A DNA stretch of 64,000 bases. Source: Shinisaurus crocodilurus. Its lineage: Eukaryota; Chordata; Lepidosauria; Squamata; Shinisauridae. Under the pieces are notes generated by a model, which saw only the letters and a program-made list of their open reading frames with translations, was not told where the DNA came from and made no database searches. Shown here piece after piece: positions 1-10,876 of this stretch. A program made the translations under genes and the position numbers. Where the stretch lies: NCBI GenBank assembly GCA_021292165.1, contig CM037880.1:24206051-24270050 (forward strand), in the 5' to 3' direction. Position 1 is the first letter of the stretch. The number at the start of each line of letters is the position of its first letter.

Positions 1-496
1 CTCTCTTCTTCCCCCCTTCTCTCTTTCCCCCCTTCCCTCCTTCCATCTTTACTGGGTAGCTGGGAGTGCTGGAAAGCAAAGAGATGGCTGCCAGCCACCA
101 TCATCTTTTTTTCCTTAGAATGTCTCCGGGGAAATGAAAACGGCAGGTGACTGGAGGCTGTTGCTTCATTTTGCAATGTACCCAGTTGCCTGGCAAACAC
201 ATTTTTTAATTCAGCAGGGCAGGGGGCCTCATGGGCACCAAGAAAGTGGGTACTGTTGTACCTGCAGGCACTGTGTTAGGGACGTCAGCTTTAATCCAAT
301 GCACAGTTTCCCAGATCTGGATGTCATGGGGAACTGTGGTTAGTTTAAAATTAAAAGTGGCTCTTTCTCATAGGCAAAAAAAAGGGGGGATGTACACAAA
401 CAAGAAGCTTGCCACCACCGTTTTTGTAATGAGAAATCATAGTGTCCTGTTACATCTGAACGAAGCCTCTGACTTCCTTAGGACTTTGGTCACCCC
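1..496. other. Intronic/flanking sequence with a polypyrimidine tract
   Basis: The first 45 bases are almost pure C and T. The rest holds short chance ORFs only. No exon of the minus-strand gene and no identifiable element is visible. Confidence 0.5.
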
Positions 497-1600
497 TGAT
501 TTATAATTTATATCCCACCTTTCCACCAAAAATAGTGCTCAAGGCAGCTAATAATAAAAAAGCCATCAAAGGGAGAGAAAGCAGCAGTCAGACACCCTTC
601 ATCGTCCCTGGATTCACCACTCCCACCTGCTACCAACTGCCACCGAGGAGGACTTCAGAGAAAGAAAAGCAGCAGCCATGACCTGCTGAACTTCGCAACT
701 AAGAATCTAGTTCCTGAATTTGCTTTTTTCCTTCTCCCTCCCAATCCACTTTCCCTTTTTGTTGTGTCTTTTAGATTGTAAGCCTGTTATTTCTTATCTT
801 TGTATGCTGCCCTGGGAGCCTTTTTGGCTGACGGGTGGATAAAAATGCTTTAATTAATTAATCAATTAATTAAAATACAGGTTTAAAACAAAACCTTAAT
901 TAAAACATAACAAAAACAAATCAATTAGGAACACAGTTTTTAAAAAACAGGCAGCAGCTAACCAGTTAAGATCCAGTTAAGCAGCAGATCATGACAAGGC
1001 CTGTCTGAATAAAAATGCCTTTGCCTACTGGTGGAAGAACAATAGAGACAGAGCCAACCTAGCTTCCCTTGGCATGGAGTTCCAGAGCCTAGGACCAGTC
1101 ACAGAGACAGCCCTCTCTCATGTCCCTACCAAAAGTGCCTCCAATGGTCATGGGATCAAGAGAAGGGTCTCCCCCAAAGATCTTAAAAGCCAGACAAGCT
1201 CATATGGGAGAATGCAGTCTTTCAAATAGCCTGGTCCCAAGTTGCATTGGGCATTATAGGCCATAACCAGCATTTTAAATTGTGCCTGGAAACAGACCAG
1301 TAGCCAGTGAAGCTGTTACAAGGGAGTCATGTGCTCCCTGTAACCAGCTCTGGTCAACAGTCTGGCCACAGCATTCTGGACAAGCTGACGTTTCCACACA
1401 CTTTTCAAAGGCAGACCCACATAGAGCATGTTATAGTAATCCAAAAGGGATGTAAGTAAAGCATGCATCACTGTGGCCAGATCAGACTTCTCTAAGAACT
1501 TGTAAATGTGCTTCTGGCCACCACTGAAACCTGGGCTGGATCCCAGGTTCAAGGCTGAATCCAGGAACACACCCAAATGATGAACCTATGGGTTTACAAA
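497..1600 (-). mobile_element. L2-type LINE, 3' part, degenerate
   Basis: The minus strand reads as the C-terminal part of an L2 reverse transcriptase: SDLATVMHALLTSLLDYYN, LYVGLPLKSV, LVQNAVARLLTRAGYREHMT. This is followed by a degraded 3' region ending near the GGTGGGATATAAATT-type tail at about 503-520. Stops interrupt the frame. A plus-strand LINE/SINE tail (about 690-880, ending in ATTAATTAATC repeats) is inserted within it; the same tail family recurs at 60785-61660. Confidence 0.75.
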
Positions 1601-1677
1601 CGTCTATGAGACTTCCAATTATCTGAATAAAAATATTTATGTTTCTGATATCTAACTTTCTTCTACTCTGCCCTTAC

Positions 1678-1785
1678 CAATATATCTGGGTTTTTCAATT
1701 TTCTCTACTTCAAAAGCAGCTTGCAGTTCTCTTATATGTGCTTCTAGTTTGGCTGCTAATGCCCTTCGTTTTGCTGTTTTCTCAT
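1678..1785 (-). CDS. Exon 17, most 3' exon seen (36 codons)
   Basis: The acceptor CTTTATAG precedes AT GAGAAAACAGCA, and the donor is ATTG|GTAAGGGCAG. It encodes EKTAKRRALAAKLEAHIREL then QAAFEVEKIEKPRYI. It is 108 bp. With the T left by exon 16 the junction codon is TAT. The KRRALAAKLEAHIRELQ stretch again looks like a diverged B module. The donor shows that the gene continues below position 1678, but I see no further exon before the window edge. Confidence 0.68.
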
Positions 1786-1845
1786 CTATAAAGACGAAAC
1801 AGATAAAAGTGCAGGAACTATATAAGATTAGGAACTGGTAACATA

Positions 1846-2040
1846 GATAGGAAGCTGTGTTATATTGTGTCAGACCATTGGTCCATCTACCTCAGTATTG
1901 TTGACACTCACTGGCAGCTGCTCTCCAGAGTTTCAGGCAGGAATCTGTCCAGCCCTACCTAGAGAAGCCAGGGACCTTCTGTATACAAAGCAGAAGGTAT
2001 GCTCAGAACGCCACCAAGCTATGGCCCTAGAGGACTTAGT
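1846..2040 (-). mobile_element. tRNA-derived SINE (reverse orientation)
   Basis: This is the reverse-complement relative of the SINE at 47774-47965. It shares the body text GTCAGACCATTGGTCCATCT, TCAGTATTG and CTCTCCAGAGTTTCAGGC, then the damaged tRNA-like head containing AAAGCAGAAGGT (about 1996) with decayed A and B boxes. It is intronic between exons 16 and 17. Confidence 0.75.
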
Positions 2041-2527
2041 AGACGGTAGTTAGTGATTTTGCAGTCAATATTTTTCAGAGCTTCTGGAAGCCACAGCAAG
2101 ACATTTCTGTAGTTAAACTGGATTATATGAAGCAACAAAGAACTGTACAGTAAATCTCATTCTCAAAATTCTTGCAGACGCAGTTCAATCTCACCTGGTA
2201 TACTGCCTCTGGACATGGAGGCTGCATTCAGCTATCATGGATAATAGCCATTTATATACCCTCCATAAATGTGTCTAATCTCACTTTATATCCATCTAAG
2301 CCAATGATGTTTACCATATCTTGCAGCAGTGAATTTCATATGCTAATAATGTTTTTATTCAAGCAACCCTATTGCAATATATTACAAGAAGTCTTATCTG
2401 TATAGACTGCTTCTCATTCAGAAAAAAATATGACAGTTACATTCTTAGGTCAAACAGTTCTATACAAGTTTGTGAAATGAGCCCATCATATTTGTTAATT
2501 CTATTTTATGATCATCTTCACACTTAC
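2041..2527. other. Intron, no recognised element
   Basis: AT-rich intron sequence with only short chance ORFs. No TIR, target duplication or coding similarity was seen. Confidence 0.4.
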
Positions 2528-2629
2528 AATCAGGTCCGTACTTTGCACTTAAAGCAGCAACCTCTGATTTCAACAAGCCTAATGGAACTGTCATGAGATA
2601 GTCATCTGATACCTCTTGAATTCCTTCCT
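2528..2629 (-). CDS. Exon 16, non-coiled segment (34 codons)
   Basis: The acceptor TTCTTTTTTAG precedes AG GAAGGAATT, and the donor is GATT|GTAAGTGTG. It encodes EGIQEVSDDYLMTVPLGLLK then SEVAALSAKYGPD. It is 102 bp in phase 1. It is included because both splice sites match consensus, the phase matches and the frame is open. It has no obvious similarity to the A or B modules, so it may mark the end of the repeat region. Confidence 0.62.
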
Positions 2630-3389
2630 CTAAAAAAGAAAAAGGATTTGAAGAACTGAATACAGAAAACTTCTAAACATGTAATTATTCCTATACAAGA
2701 ATATACACAATTATACTCTATCAGGGGTGGGCAACTTCCAGGGGTTTGGGGGCCAATTTACACACACCCTGAAACCCACCAGGGCTGCACCCTTCCCTGC
2801 CACCACCAAATTTGCCACTGCCATGCAGCACCAGCAAAAAAAAGTTTAAAACCAAGTGCGGGGGGAGTCTTGTTTTACCCTCCCAGGAGGCATCAGAGAG
2901 TGCAATTTTGCACTAAAACTACCCCCACCTCCATAATTCTTTTCACTGCCATTAGGATGACTGAGCATTTTCAATCATGACTTCCTGACTATAGATTTTG
3001 GAATTTTTCTTATGGACCAACATCGTTTCCTTTGTTTTTGTGTGTCCTGAATACCACTAAATTTAGCCATTTAGGAACAGGTTTCTAAAACAGGAGGAAG
3101 ATTATTTTCTACTACCTCAAAATGGAACTTTACTTTTTGAGGGTTACATTCCTTCCAACCAGTGGCAAGTGCCTTCTGGGGACACCCCACACACTATAGC
3201 TCCCCTTTGAACCAACATTAAAGCACTTTCTCCCACTAGGCACCAGACTGGGCACTCACTTGAGGCTGAAGGCCGATGAGGCGACCTTCATCGGGGAAGG
3301 GGAAGAAGGGAGCAATGCCTGCACATCCTCACCTCAGAGCTGCTGCTAGTTATGGCTGGCCCCCTTTGGCTCTGGGCATGCTAAAAAAA
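2630..3389. other. Intron with a possible hAT terminus
   Basis: At 2723 the text CAGGGGTGGGCAACTTCC resembles hAT terminal repeats (compare CAGGGGTCC ends at 11249 and 38549). No matching right end was found, so only a left scrap can be proposed. The remainder is unassigned. Confidence 0.35.
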
Positions 3390-3685
3390 TGAAATGCTGC
3401 TCTAGTAGCCAAGACTACAGCTGGCCAGCTGCCATTTTCATTTGAAACTTTTCCCTCAAGCAAGCATGGCAGCTCAACCAATCAGACACTACTTTTGGGA
3501 CAGAAGGCCAATAAGGATGCTGGAGTAGCAAAGGTGGGCTGCGGCTCAGTTCATACTTTCATCCTTTTCCAAAAGGAATGCCTGATTGGTTGAGGTGTTT
3601 GGGGAACACCTCTTGCTTTGGGAAAAAAGTTTCAGATGAAGATCCAGGTCAGCCAGCTGCAGTTTTGGCTACCAGAGCAGCTCAG
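3390..3685. repeat. Foldback element with ~90-bp imperfect arms
   Basis: The left arm (about 3396-3482: CTGCTCTAGTAGCCAAGACT ... CAACCAATCAG) is the imperfect reverse complement of the right arm (about 3580-3680: CTGATTGGTTGAGG ... TTTTGGCTACCAGAGCAG). There are no ORFs of note. It is probably a non-autonomous DNA element; its outer termini were not resolved. Confidence 0.6.
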
Positions 3686-4193
3686 GGTTGCACCCAGAGT
3701 GCCACTGCTTGCCACTGTCACCTGTATTGTGGCTGGATTTGAATATGGGGAAAGTGAAAACCTGATTCAACTCTCTAGCTCATGGCAGCTTCAAAGACAA
3801 TGTTTTCCATACCAGAATGTACAGTGGTGTACAGAAAATAAACCCAAGGTACACAGTCATGTGTAAAGATCTGTTTTGTCAAGTGTATATTGGTTAAGCC
3901 CACTACTAATCACAACTGTCCAGTGAAGATATATCAAGCAAAACAGATCCTTGCACAGCCTTCACAGATGCCAGCGTAACATTATGTACATGGTTATTTT
4001 ACACCAGTATATACCTATGTAGGAAAAATTCCACGCGTGCAGAAGTCTTCAGCTGTGAATCTTATTGGTGAAGTTGGGCAAGTCAAGATCTCTAAACCTA
4101 AGTCACTTCACAAGCTTGGTGTGAGGATGAATGCTGCACTGAGCTGTTTGAAGAAAGGACTGGATACAAGTACAGTAAATCAATACCAACATT

Positions 4194-5799
4194 CAGTCAT
4201 GGGAAAAAGAAAGTACACCCTCCTCGAGTTCCATGGTTCCACATATCAGGACAGAAGAAAATCATCGGGCCCGTAGCAGGTCTCAAAATTAGGTAAAGAC
4301 AACCTTCAGATGAACAACAACACATGACAGAGTACACCATGGCATTATTTATTGTACAGAAATACAGCCAAGATGGAGAAGCCATGTGGGAAAAACTAAG
4401 TACACCGTATGATTCAATAGCTGGTAGGATCACCTTTAGCAGCAATAACTTGAAGTAATTGTTTTCGGTATGACGTGATCAGTCTCTCACATCATTGTGG
4501 AGGAATTTTGGCCCACTCTTCTTTACAACATTGCTTCAGTTCATTGCGGTTTGCGCGGCGCATTTGTTTATGCACAGCTCTCTTAAGGTCCCGCCACAGC
4601 ATTTCAATCGGGTTGAGGTCTGGACTTGGCCATTGCAGCACCTTGATTCTTTTCTTTGTCAGCCATTCTGTTGTAGATTTGCTGGTGTGCTTGGGATCAT
4701 TGTCCTGTTGCATGACCCAATTTCGGCCAAGTTTTAGCTGCCAGACAGATGGCCTCACATTCGACTCTAGAATACCTTGGTATACAGAGGCGGTCATGGT
4801 CAACTCAATGACTGCAAGGTGCCCAGGTCCTCTGGCTGCAAAACAAGCCCAAATCATCACCCCTTCACCACCGTGCTTGACAGTTGGATCAGATATGTTT
4901 GTGCTGATATGCTGTGTTTGGTTTTCGCCAAACGTGGCGCTGTGCATTATGGCCAGACAGCTCCACTTTGGTCTCGTCCGTCCAAAGGACATTGTTCCAG
5001 AAGGCTTGTGATTTGTTCAGATGCAACTTTGCAAACCCAAGCCATGCTGCCATGTTCTTTTTAGAGAGAAGAGGCTTTTTCCTGGCAACCCTTCCATACA
5101 AACCATACTTGTTCCGTTTTTTTCTAATTGTACTGTCATGAACTTTAACGTTGCACCTGCTGACTGCGGCCTGTAGCGCCTGAGATGTAACACTTGGATG
5201 TTTTGCAGTTTCTCTGAGTATTGCATGGTCTGCCCTTGGGGTGAATTTGCTGGGACGTCCTGGGAAGATTGGCAACTGTCTTGAATGTTTTCCACTTGTG
5301 AATAATCTTCCTCACTGTAGAATGATGGACTTTAAATTGTTTGGAAATGGCCTTATAGCCCTTTCCAGATTGATGGGCAGCAACAATTGCTTCTCTAAGA
5401 TCATTGCTGATGTCTTCTCTCCTTGGCACTGTGGTAACACACACCTGACTGCTGGAGACCAGCAAACTCCTGACAATTCAGCTTTTATAGAGGTGGTCAC
5501 ACTTACTGATGATCAATTCATCAAGGGCATGTGCTTAGCAGCACCTGGCTGCTCCTTAGCCTCTTCATACCTATGGCAGTAGTAAGGGTGTACTTAGTTT
5601 TTCCCACATGGCTTCTCCATCTTGGCTGTATTTCTGTACAATAAATAATGCCACGGTGTACTCTGTCATGTGTTGTTGTTCATCTGAGGTTGTCTTTACC
5701 TAATTTTGAGACCTGCTACGGGCCCAATGATTTTTCTTCTGTCCTGATACGTGGAACCATGGAACTCAAGAAGGATGTACTTTCTTTTTCACATGACTG
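4194..5799 (-). mobile_element. Tc1-like DNA transposon with long inverted repeats
   Basis: Inverted repeats of about 216 bp occupy 4194-4409 and 5584-5799. Both start CAGTCATG.GAAAAAGAAAG and end internally at CATGTGGGAAAAACTAAG. The outer and inner copies of the AAGTACA motif in each arm form an IR/DR arrangement, as in Tc1 elements such as Sleeping Beauty. A TA dinucleotide follows the right end (5800-5801); the left has TT, presumably mutated. The element sits in the intron between exons 15 and 16. Confidence 0.9.
4492..5465 (-). pseudogene. Tc1-family transposase, frameshifted
   Basis: Three overlapping minus-strand frames join into a Tc1 transposase. First comes an N-terminal helix-turn-helix (DLREAIVAAHQSGKGYKAIS, HHSTVRKIIHKW). 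Next is the region KFTPRADHAILRETAKHPSV with WTDETKVELSGHNAQRHVW, carrying the first catalytic Asp. Last is GGEGVMIWACFAARGPGHL, QQDNDPKHTS (second Asp) and WPSPDLNPIEMLWRDLK (Glu). At least two frame changes (near 5250 and 4960) disrupt it. The usual WPSQSPDLNP reads WPSPDLNP, so the Asp-Glu spacing is two residues shorter than the canonical 34. Confidence 0.88.
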
Positions 5800-5957
5800 T
5801 ATGTGTCTATCTGCTGAAGTACTGGATTAGCATATCCAACAGATTTACTGGGAAGATTGTGTGAGGCTTTTTTGCAAGGATATAATCATGCTATTTGTTC
5901 TAAAAGCATCTAAAAGAAACACAAAAAGAGTATGAACAGAGATAACACTGTGCTTAC

Positions 5958-6074
5958 CAGGCAAAGTACCCTGTTGAATAATGCGGTTTTTTTGCAGATC
6001 TCTGATACTTGATTGCACATATGAAAACAAATTTTTTCTTTGATCAAGGAATTCTTTTACTTCTTTTTCTCCTT
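5958..6074 (-). CDS. Exon 15, divergent module (39 codons)
   Basis: The acceptor TTTTTGGAG precedes AA GGAGAAAAAGAA, and the donor is CCTG|GTAAGCACAG. It encodes GEKEVKEFLDQRKNLFSYVQ then SSIRDLQKNRIIQQGTLP. It is 117 bp in phase 1. The pattern L.QR..L..YV...I.DLQ suggests a diverged B module. The acceptor is weaker because the pyrimidine tract is short, and an alternative AG lies six bases into the exon. Confidence 0.68.
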
Positions 6075-6209
6075 CTCCAAAAAGAAAAACAAACCTTTAT
6101 TGAAATATTAATTTTACCATCGCATGAGGTGTCTCTATGCCAGTACCATCTCCCTTCAGTCACATGAAGCACTGTCACGGAGGACACTTCATGCAATGAG
6201 ACAGTAGGA

Positions 6210-6605
6210 CATGTTTGCCAGTGCTACGTGCAGCTTCACTACCTTCTGCTATCAAAAAGACTCCTGCTCTTCCAGAGGATCTTGCCCCTTCTCCCCTGGT
6301 GCATTATATACCTGGAAATGCCTCCCAGAACACCTCTCTTACTTCTTTCAAATCCCTCCTCAAACCTAACCTTTTCCATGAAACCTTTCACACAACCCCC
6401 TAGTTCACATACCCTACTGTAACTAAGCCTATAACTAAACCTAAGTATAGTAACTGAAATAATCACATATTCTTTCCCTATTGACGCTTGCCTTCCCTTC
6501 TACTATTACTGTTTCCTGTGCTGATTTTTTTTTTATTGCAAGCTTTTATTGTGTAAAGCACCATGCACACTGATGGTGCTATATTAACAACAACTTCTAA
6601 TAATA
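6210..6605 (+). mobile_element. LINE 3'-end fragment (CR1/L3-like)
   Basis: The plus strand encodes a short C-terminal LINE-like motif (LTSFKSLLKPNLFHETF). It is followed by an AT-rich 3' UTR and a tail reading TGTAAAGCACCATGCACACT with an AACAACA end. Clade assignment is tentative. Confidence 0.5.
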
Positions 6606-6961
6606 GCAATATGCAAACTGTTTCCCTGTGATAGGTATAATATGTTGTCTTGGCTTCTGAAAATTAAGCTAGAAGAATACAAAGGTTATGGACAATAAGG
6701 AAGATATAGGTTTGAGTCCTACTGAAGTCAGTGGGAGAGACTTAAGCACATGCTAGGTTTTGCCCCAACGTTGAAAGCAGATGTTGTGATGTTATGTACA
6801 CTTAATTTAGTTACAGTAAACTAGGTAAGGAAGAGGGAAAAGAAGGCTTAAAAGAAGAAGCAGAGTTTGATTGGCATGATGGACAACAATGAAAGGAATT
6901 AGATTCATTTTAGCATGTTAAATTCCAAATAACCTAATATTATAAGTATTTTTATACTTAC

Positions 6962-7057
6962 TATCAAGCCCATATGTTTCTGGATATTCTTCTAGAAGTA
7001 GTTCCCATTTATCAATCAAATGCCTTCTTTGTTCTTTTAGTTTGCGCACTTTTCTTT
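6962..7057 (-). CDS. Exon 14, divergent B-like module (32 codons)
   Basis: The acceptor TTTTTGTAG precedes AA AGAAAAGTG, and the donor is GATA|GTAAGTATA. It encodes RKVRKLKEQRRHLIDKWELL then LEEYPETYGLD. The KL.EQRRHL core is shared with type B exons (compare QELDKQRRHL in exon 2). Phase 1 at both ends, 96 bp. The 313-bp intron before it is one of the shortest in the array. Confidence 0.75.
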
Positions 7058-7090
7058 CTACAAAAACAACCAGATTTTAATGCACTTTGA

Positions 7091-7200
7091 GTGCAATCCT
7101 ACCCATGTTTAGATAGAAAAAAAATCCTACAACTTCCAGCTGGGGCATGCTGAGAATTGTACAACTTCTTTTCCGTCTAAACATGCATAGGATTGCACCC
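7091..7200. repeat. Palindromic MITE
   Basis: The ends GTGCAATCCTACCCATGTTT and AAACATGCATAGGATTGCAC are inverted repeats around a short spacer (TACAACTTCCAGCTGGGGCA). The same family recurs at 12664-12812 and, as fragments, near 13390-13500. Confidence 0.7.
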
Positions 7201-7370
7201 TTAATGGAGAAAAGATGCATTTAAAGATGTTTTGTTTTCTGCACCAGTGGCTTTGTGTTTGTTCACTATATATTGTGTTCTGTACAGAGTAGCTGTCTAA
7301 AAGCACCTTCAGTCTAAATCAGATTGAAGAACATGTTACAGTACACACAAGGTCGTAATTCTATACTCAC

Positions 7371-7472
7371 TCATATTATCCAGCTGAATATCTGAAAAAA
7401 AACCTGTTTCTTCCAGTTCATCCAGTTTTGACTCTAGTCTTGAAAGCACTATCAGATCATTTATTTTTCTCT
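7371..7472 (-). CDS. Exon 13, divergent A-like module (34 codons)
   Basis: The acceptor ATTTCTAG precedes AG AGAAAAATA, and the donor is ATGA|GTGAGTATAG. It encodes RKINDLIVLSRLESKLDELEE then TGFFSDIQLDNM. It is 102 bp in phase 1 on both sides, and the junction codon with exon 12 is AAG. The LESKLDELEE stretch resembles LES..KELQE of type A, but the exon is shorter and lacks the Ala-rich tail. The placement as A-like is an inference. Confidence 0.7.
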
Positions 7473-8865
7473 CTAGAAATGTACAAATAACTATAGTCAA
7501 CAGCTGAACGCATTATTTAATATTTCCTTTAAAACTAAAATCATCTCAAATTAATGAGACTGTAACAAAAGTGGATCTTGAAATAGCAGGACTGAATAAT
7601 CTGACAGTTCTTATTTGCATTTTTCACAGCTAGAGAAAAGAACAAAGATGTAACCCTTAACTGCTTCAGTAGTCTAACATGAGAACTTGGTGGATTACAA
7701 GGAAGAGAGCCTATTTGCAATACCACTCATTTAGAAAAACCTAGCATTACATTGTTTGCTCTAATACCACCTCAGAGCCTGCTTCAGCTGGACTGTCCCC
7801 TCCCCCACAGAGCCATCTATCATCATCTACCCTGTGGAAAGGATCCCGGAAGACAGAGGGAGGCAGTCAAGCGAATACTACCCCAGAGCCTATTCCAGTC
7901 AACTGTCTCACTCCCCGACAAGGCCATCTACCACCATCTGCCCTCTGGGAAGGATCCTAATCACTTGTTTTTAAAAAAATGTTTATTGTAATGTTATTGA
8001 TAGTTTTATGCTACTTGTAAGCCTCCTTGGAAGAATTTGTAGTATCCAGAAAGGTGGGATATAAATAATTGTAATAATAAATACATAAATAAACAAACCG
8101 TAGTACCTGGAAATACAGAAATCCTATAATTCTTATGGGTATCATCCTTTCACAGACCACTGTATTATACTCCAGAAACCAACAGTAGTGGGCACACAAT
8201 CCAAATGATACATGGTATGATTTGAAAACTATACATTTACAGGGATATTGTACAGAAGAATATTTAGGGTACACGTGCAAAGATGAGACATTTCAGGAAT
8301 GAAATGCAGATGAGATTACATTCAGATTTTTATAACATTCTCAAATGCTCCTTTGAAACATTAATTGGATACTGATGTGCAATTGTGTATGCAGGGCAAG
8401 AAAGTGTGTGTGCAAGGTCCAAATGTCATTTGATTCATGTGTATATCAATCAGCCTTCCTACATGTTAATTAATTAATTGCTCTTATTATAACGTAACTA
8501 TTGTAACCGGACCTGCTTTTGAATATCATGTACCTCAAAGGACCACTTCTCAATTGCATGGAACATCTATGTAATATACTGAAATCCATCCAGTATCTTT
8601 TAACCATGGACCTGATGCTAAGGCTCTATAAAATATAGTTGAAAATGGGTATTTTTAAACTGTATAGCTACTGTAGCATAACAAAATCCAAGTGGGTGCT
8701 TCCCTCAGATGCCAAGTTTCAATTATTCGCCACAACAGATAAGCAACAGGCTCTTTTAGGATGTCACTATATTTAATATTATAAACTGGACTAGTCAATT
8801 CTCCATGCATTGTCAGTTGTACACAAGCTACGTACACAAGTTGTGCATAAAGTATAAATTAGTAT
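7473..8865. other. Intron with a LINE/SINE tail
   Basis: 7760-8095 carries two similar CCTCAGAGCCTGCTTCAG / CCCCAGAGCCTATTCCAG segments. A plus-strand 3' tail follows (CCAGAAAGGTGGGATATAAA then AATAAATA repeats) of the kind that ends L2/CR1-related elements. 8100-8865 shows nothing recognisable apart from AT-rich intron. Confidence 0.45.
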
Positions 8866-9190
8866 TTGGTCAAGAGAGGGGGTTATTTAAGGGTTAGTAA
8901 GTTCAACTGGCGACCGAAGGAGATTCACCTACTTTTTTTTAAGGCTCACCCAGTGCCATATGTGTTGAGGGAGGCAGCAGACAGGCAGCTAATGGTGCTG
9001 CAAGCAGAAGCTGCCATCTCTCTAGTGCCTTTTAGTGAACAGGCAGCACCAATAGTATGTATACCTAAGAAAGATGGCATGATCTGTATTTTTGAGACTA
9101 TAAAGTAGCAGTCAATGCAATACTAGCCACAGAACAGTATCCTATTCCTAAAACCCAAGACATGTCCTCAGAGTTGGCTGGAGACGAATG
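8866..9190 (+). pseudogene. Ty3/gypsy pol fragment (reverse transcriptase N-terminal part)
   Basis: The plus strand reads FFKAHPVPYVLREAADRQL, QLMVLQAEAAISLVPFSEQ and AAPIVCIPKKDGM, then out of frame a remnant of AVNA...EQYPIPKTQD.SSELAGDE. Family knowledge: this matches the gypsy pol pattern FFKARPVPYALRE...L..EGVI.PV.FS.WAAPIVPV.KKDG followed by YPLP. No LTRs or catalytic YVDD box are present. It is broken by a stop and frameshift. Confidence 0.7.
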
Positions 9191-9710
9191 CTCCATCTCT
9201 GGGTTATTTAGCATTGCGTCCAAACCTGGACCTCTGACTTGTCTCTTCCCCAACAAGCCAGAGAAAGAACTGATGGTTTCTTCCAGGGTTGTTTCTCTGG
9301 CTTCTCCGATTGAAACAATGATTGATGCAATGCTGAACAGTCAGGGAGAAAGTGTTCCTGGATTGTTTAGCTGCTTACAGTGGAAGCAACCAGGCAGCAT
9401 GCACTAACACAGTGTCATGTTCATGACAACCCATAAATGCTAAAAACCTATTTTTAAAGAGGTGCTTCAGAATTAATATAAGAGAGATGGGTGATTATTT
9501 CTCTGCAGCTCTGCCCTGGAGGCAGGTAGATCTTCACACACACACCAGGCCCTGGAATGCTCCTCATCTCCAGCAGAACCAATGGTTACCCTTGAAAAAG
9601 GTGCAGAGTGAGATGTGCTCAGTGGGAAGCAGTGTCAGTTCCAGATGGTGATGGTGTTGCTAGAGCATATTATTTAAAGCCATTTCTATGGAATATTATT
9701 CTGCACTTAC
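9191..9710. other. Intron, no clear element
   Basis: It contains local hairpin text (CCAGAGAAAGAACTGATGG against AGGGTTGTTTCTCTGG) but no ORF, terminal repeat or target duplication that I can support. Confidence 0.35.
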
Positions 9711-9836
9711 TATCAGGTCTTGCCATTACACTTGGGTCTGAATCAAAGCTCTGTGTGTCTTGTATATCTTGAAGAATTTCCTCAAGATGGGCAGCCAGAA
9801 GTGTTCTTTTCTCAGTTAGCTCCTTCATTTTCTGCC
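9711..9836 (-). CDS. Exon 12 of array, type B (42 codons)
   Basis: The acceptor TTTATGCAG precedes GG CAGAAAATG, and the donor is GATA|GTAAGTGCAG. A second AG five bases further in would break the phase pattern, so the first was chosen. It encodes QKMKELTEKRTLLAAHLEEI then LQDIQDTQSFDSDPSVMARPD. This is the last exon that clearly belongs to the A-B alternation. Confidence 0.82.
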
Positions 9837-9884
9837 CTGCATAAAGGAATGCCCATATTACTAATAAATTTTAGAACTGTTCTG

Positions 9885-10330
9885 TACAGAAGAGGTCGGG
9901 CCATGAAACAAGCAGCGCCACCCAATATGGCTGCCTGTAACCCTCCAAACTCGGAGGATTACAGGCATCCAATTGAGTGTGGGATTGGGCATCCAATCGC
10001 CCTGCAAAAGACATAGTCGGCTGATTTCAGCTGTCTATGTCTTTTGCCCCTGCTCATGAGAAGGATATGTCGTATCTTGGCGGAGCCTCACTCCTCCCCC
10101 TCCCTGCCCCCTGGAACGCCCCCACAGTGCCAGCTCTGAAGTTGCACTTGTGACTTTGGAGCCACAGCCAGTGCGGAAAGAGCCACACCGGCTGTGAGGG
10201 CGGCAGGAGGGCACTCCACAGTCTGAGTCCCAGCTCCAACCTTGGAACGTATTTCCAAGGTCAGACCTGGGACTCCAACCTATCCTATGGCCATCCAGAC
10301 AGTGTCTAGCGGCCACAGGATTGCACACTA
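9885..10330. repeat. Unnamed dispersed repeat X, copy 1
   Basis: About 440 bp matching 52400-52835 in the same orientation. Shared blocks are GTAACCCTCCAAACTC, CAAAAGACATAG, CTGATTTCAG, TCTTGGCRGAGCCTCACTCC, TTTGGAGCCACAG, and the 3' end CCTATCCTATGGC ... GGCCACAGGATYGTGC. It includes two small hairpins (GTAACCCTCCAAACTC/GGAGGATTAC and AAAAGACATAG/CTATGTCTTTT). No coding capacity. Confidence 0.7.
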
Positions 10331-10383
10331 GGTGTATTGAAGTAGATTGAAATTAAGTATCATAATTTTGTCCAATAGGAGGT

Positions 10384-10430
10384 GTGAGTGAGTGAGTGAG
10401 TGAGTGAGTGAGTGAGTGAGTGAGTGAGCT
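10384..10430. repeat. (GTGA)n microsatellite
   Basis: About eleven perfect tandem copies of a GTGA tetranucleotide lie between GGTGT and GCTGCTTG. Confidence 0.95.
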
Positions 10431-10850
10431 GCTTGAGGGCAAAGGATAGAATGCTCTCTAAAACTCTAAACATTTCTGAAAAGTTGCCCTGTGCAAGTGC
10501 AGAATCCTTTGTGTAACTGCACAAAGACCATGAAGAAGAAACTACAACTACAACCATATAATACAATTTAAAATTGCAATGTCATAAGCAACATATCACC
10601 AAAAACAGTTCTGAATAGCAGCAGTACTACAGTACCAGAATGCCCATGCAGCAGCCAGAGGCCGGGCATTTAGGAAAAGGTAGGCTTTTATGTTCTCTGA
10701 ACAGCTGCAAGGACAGTTTACCTTCAAACCATATCGGTGAGGTCATTCTGTAGCCTTCAGTCATGTAAAGCAGAGGTGTACAATCTTTTCAGCCCTGAGG
10801 GCAACAGCCAGTGTTGGCTGGGGGATGTTGGTCACACGTGTGTGCATGCA

Positions 10851-10876
10851 CATACACACACACACACACACACACT
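10851..10876. repeat. (CA)n microsatellite
   Basis: A short run of CA dinucleotides, followed by interrupted CACACA text to about 10898. Confidence 0.9.

Noticed and set aside
1..1677. Search for a terminal exon or stop codon of the array gene
   Set aside because: No acceptor-plus-open-frame candidate in the right phase was found. The gene probably continues outside the window.
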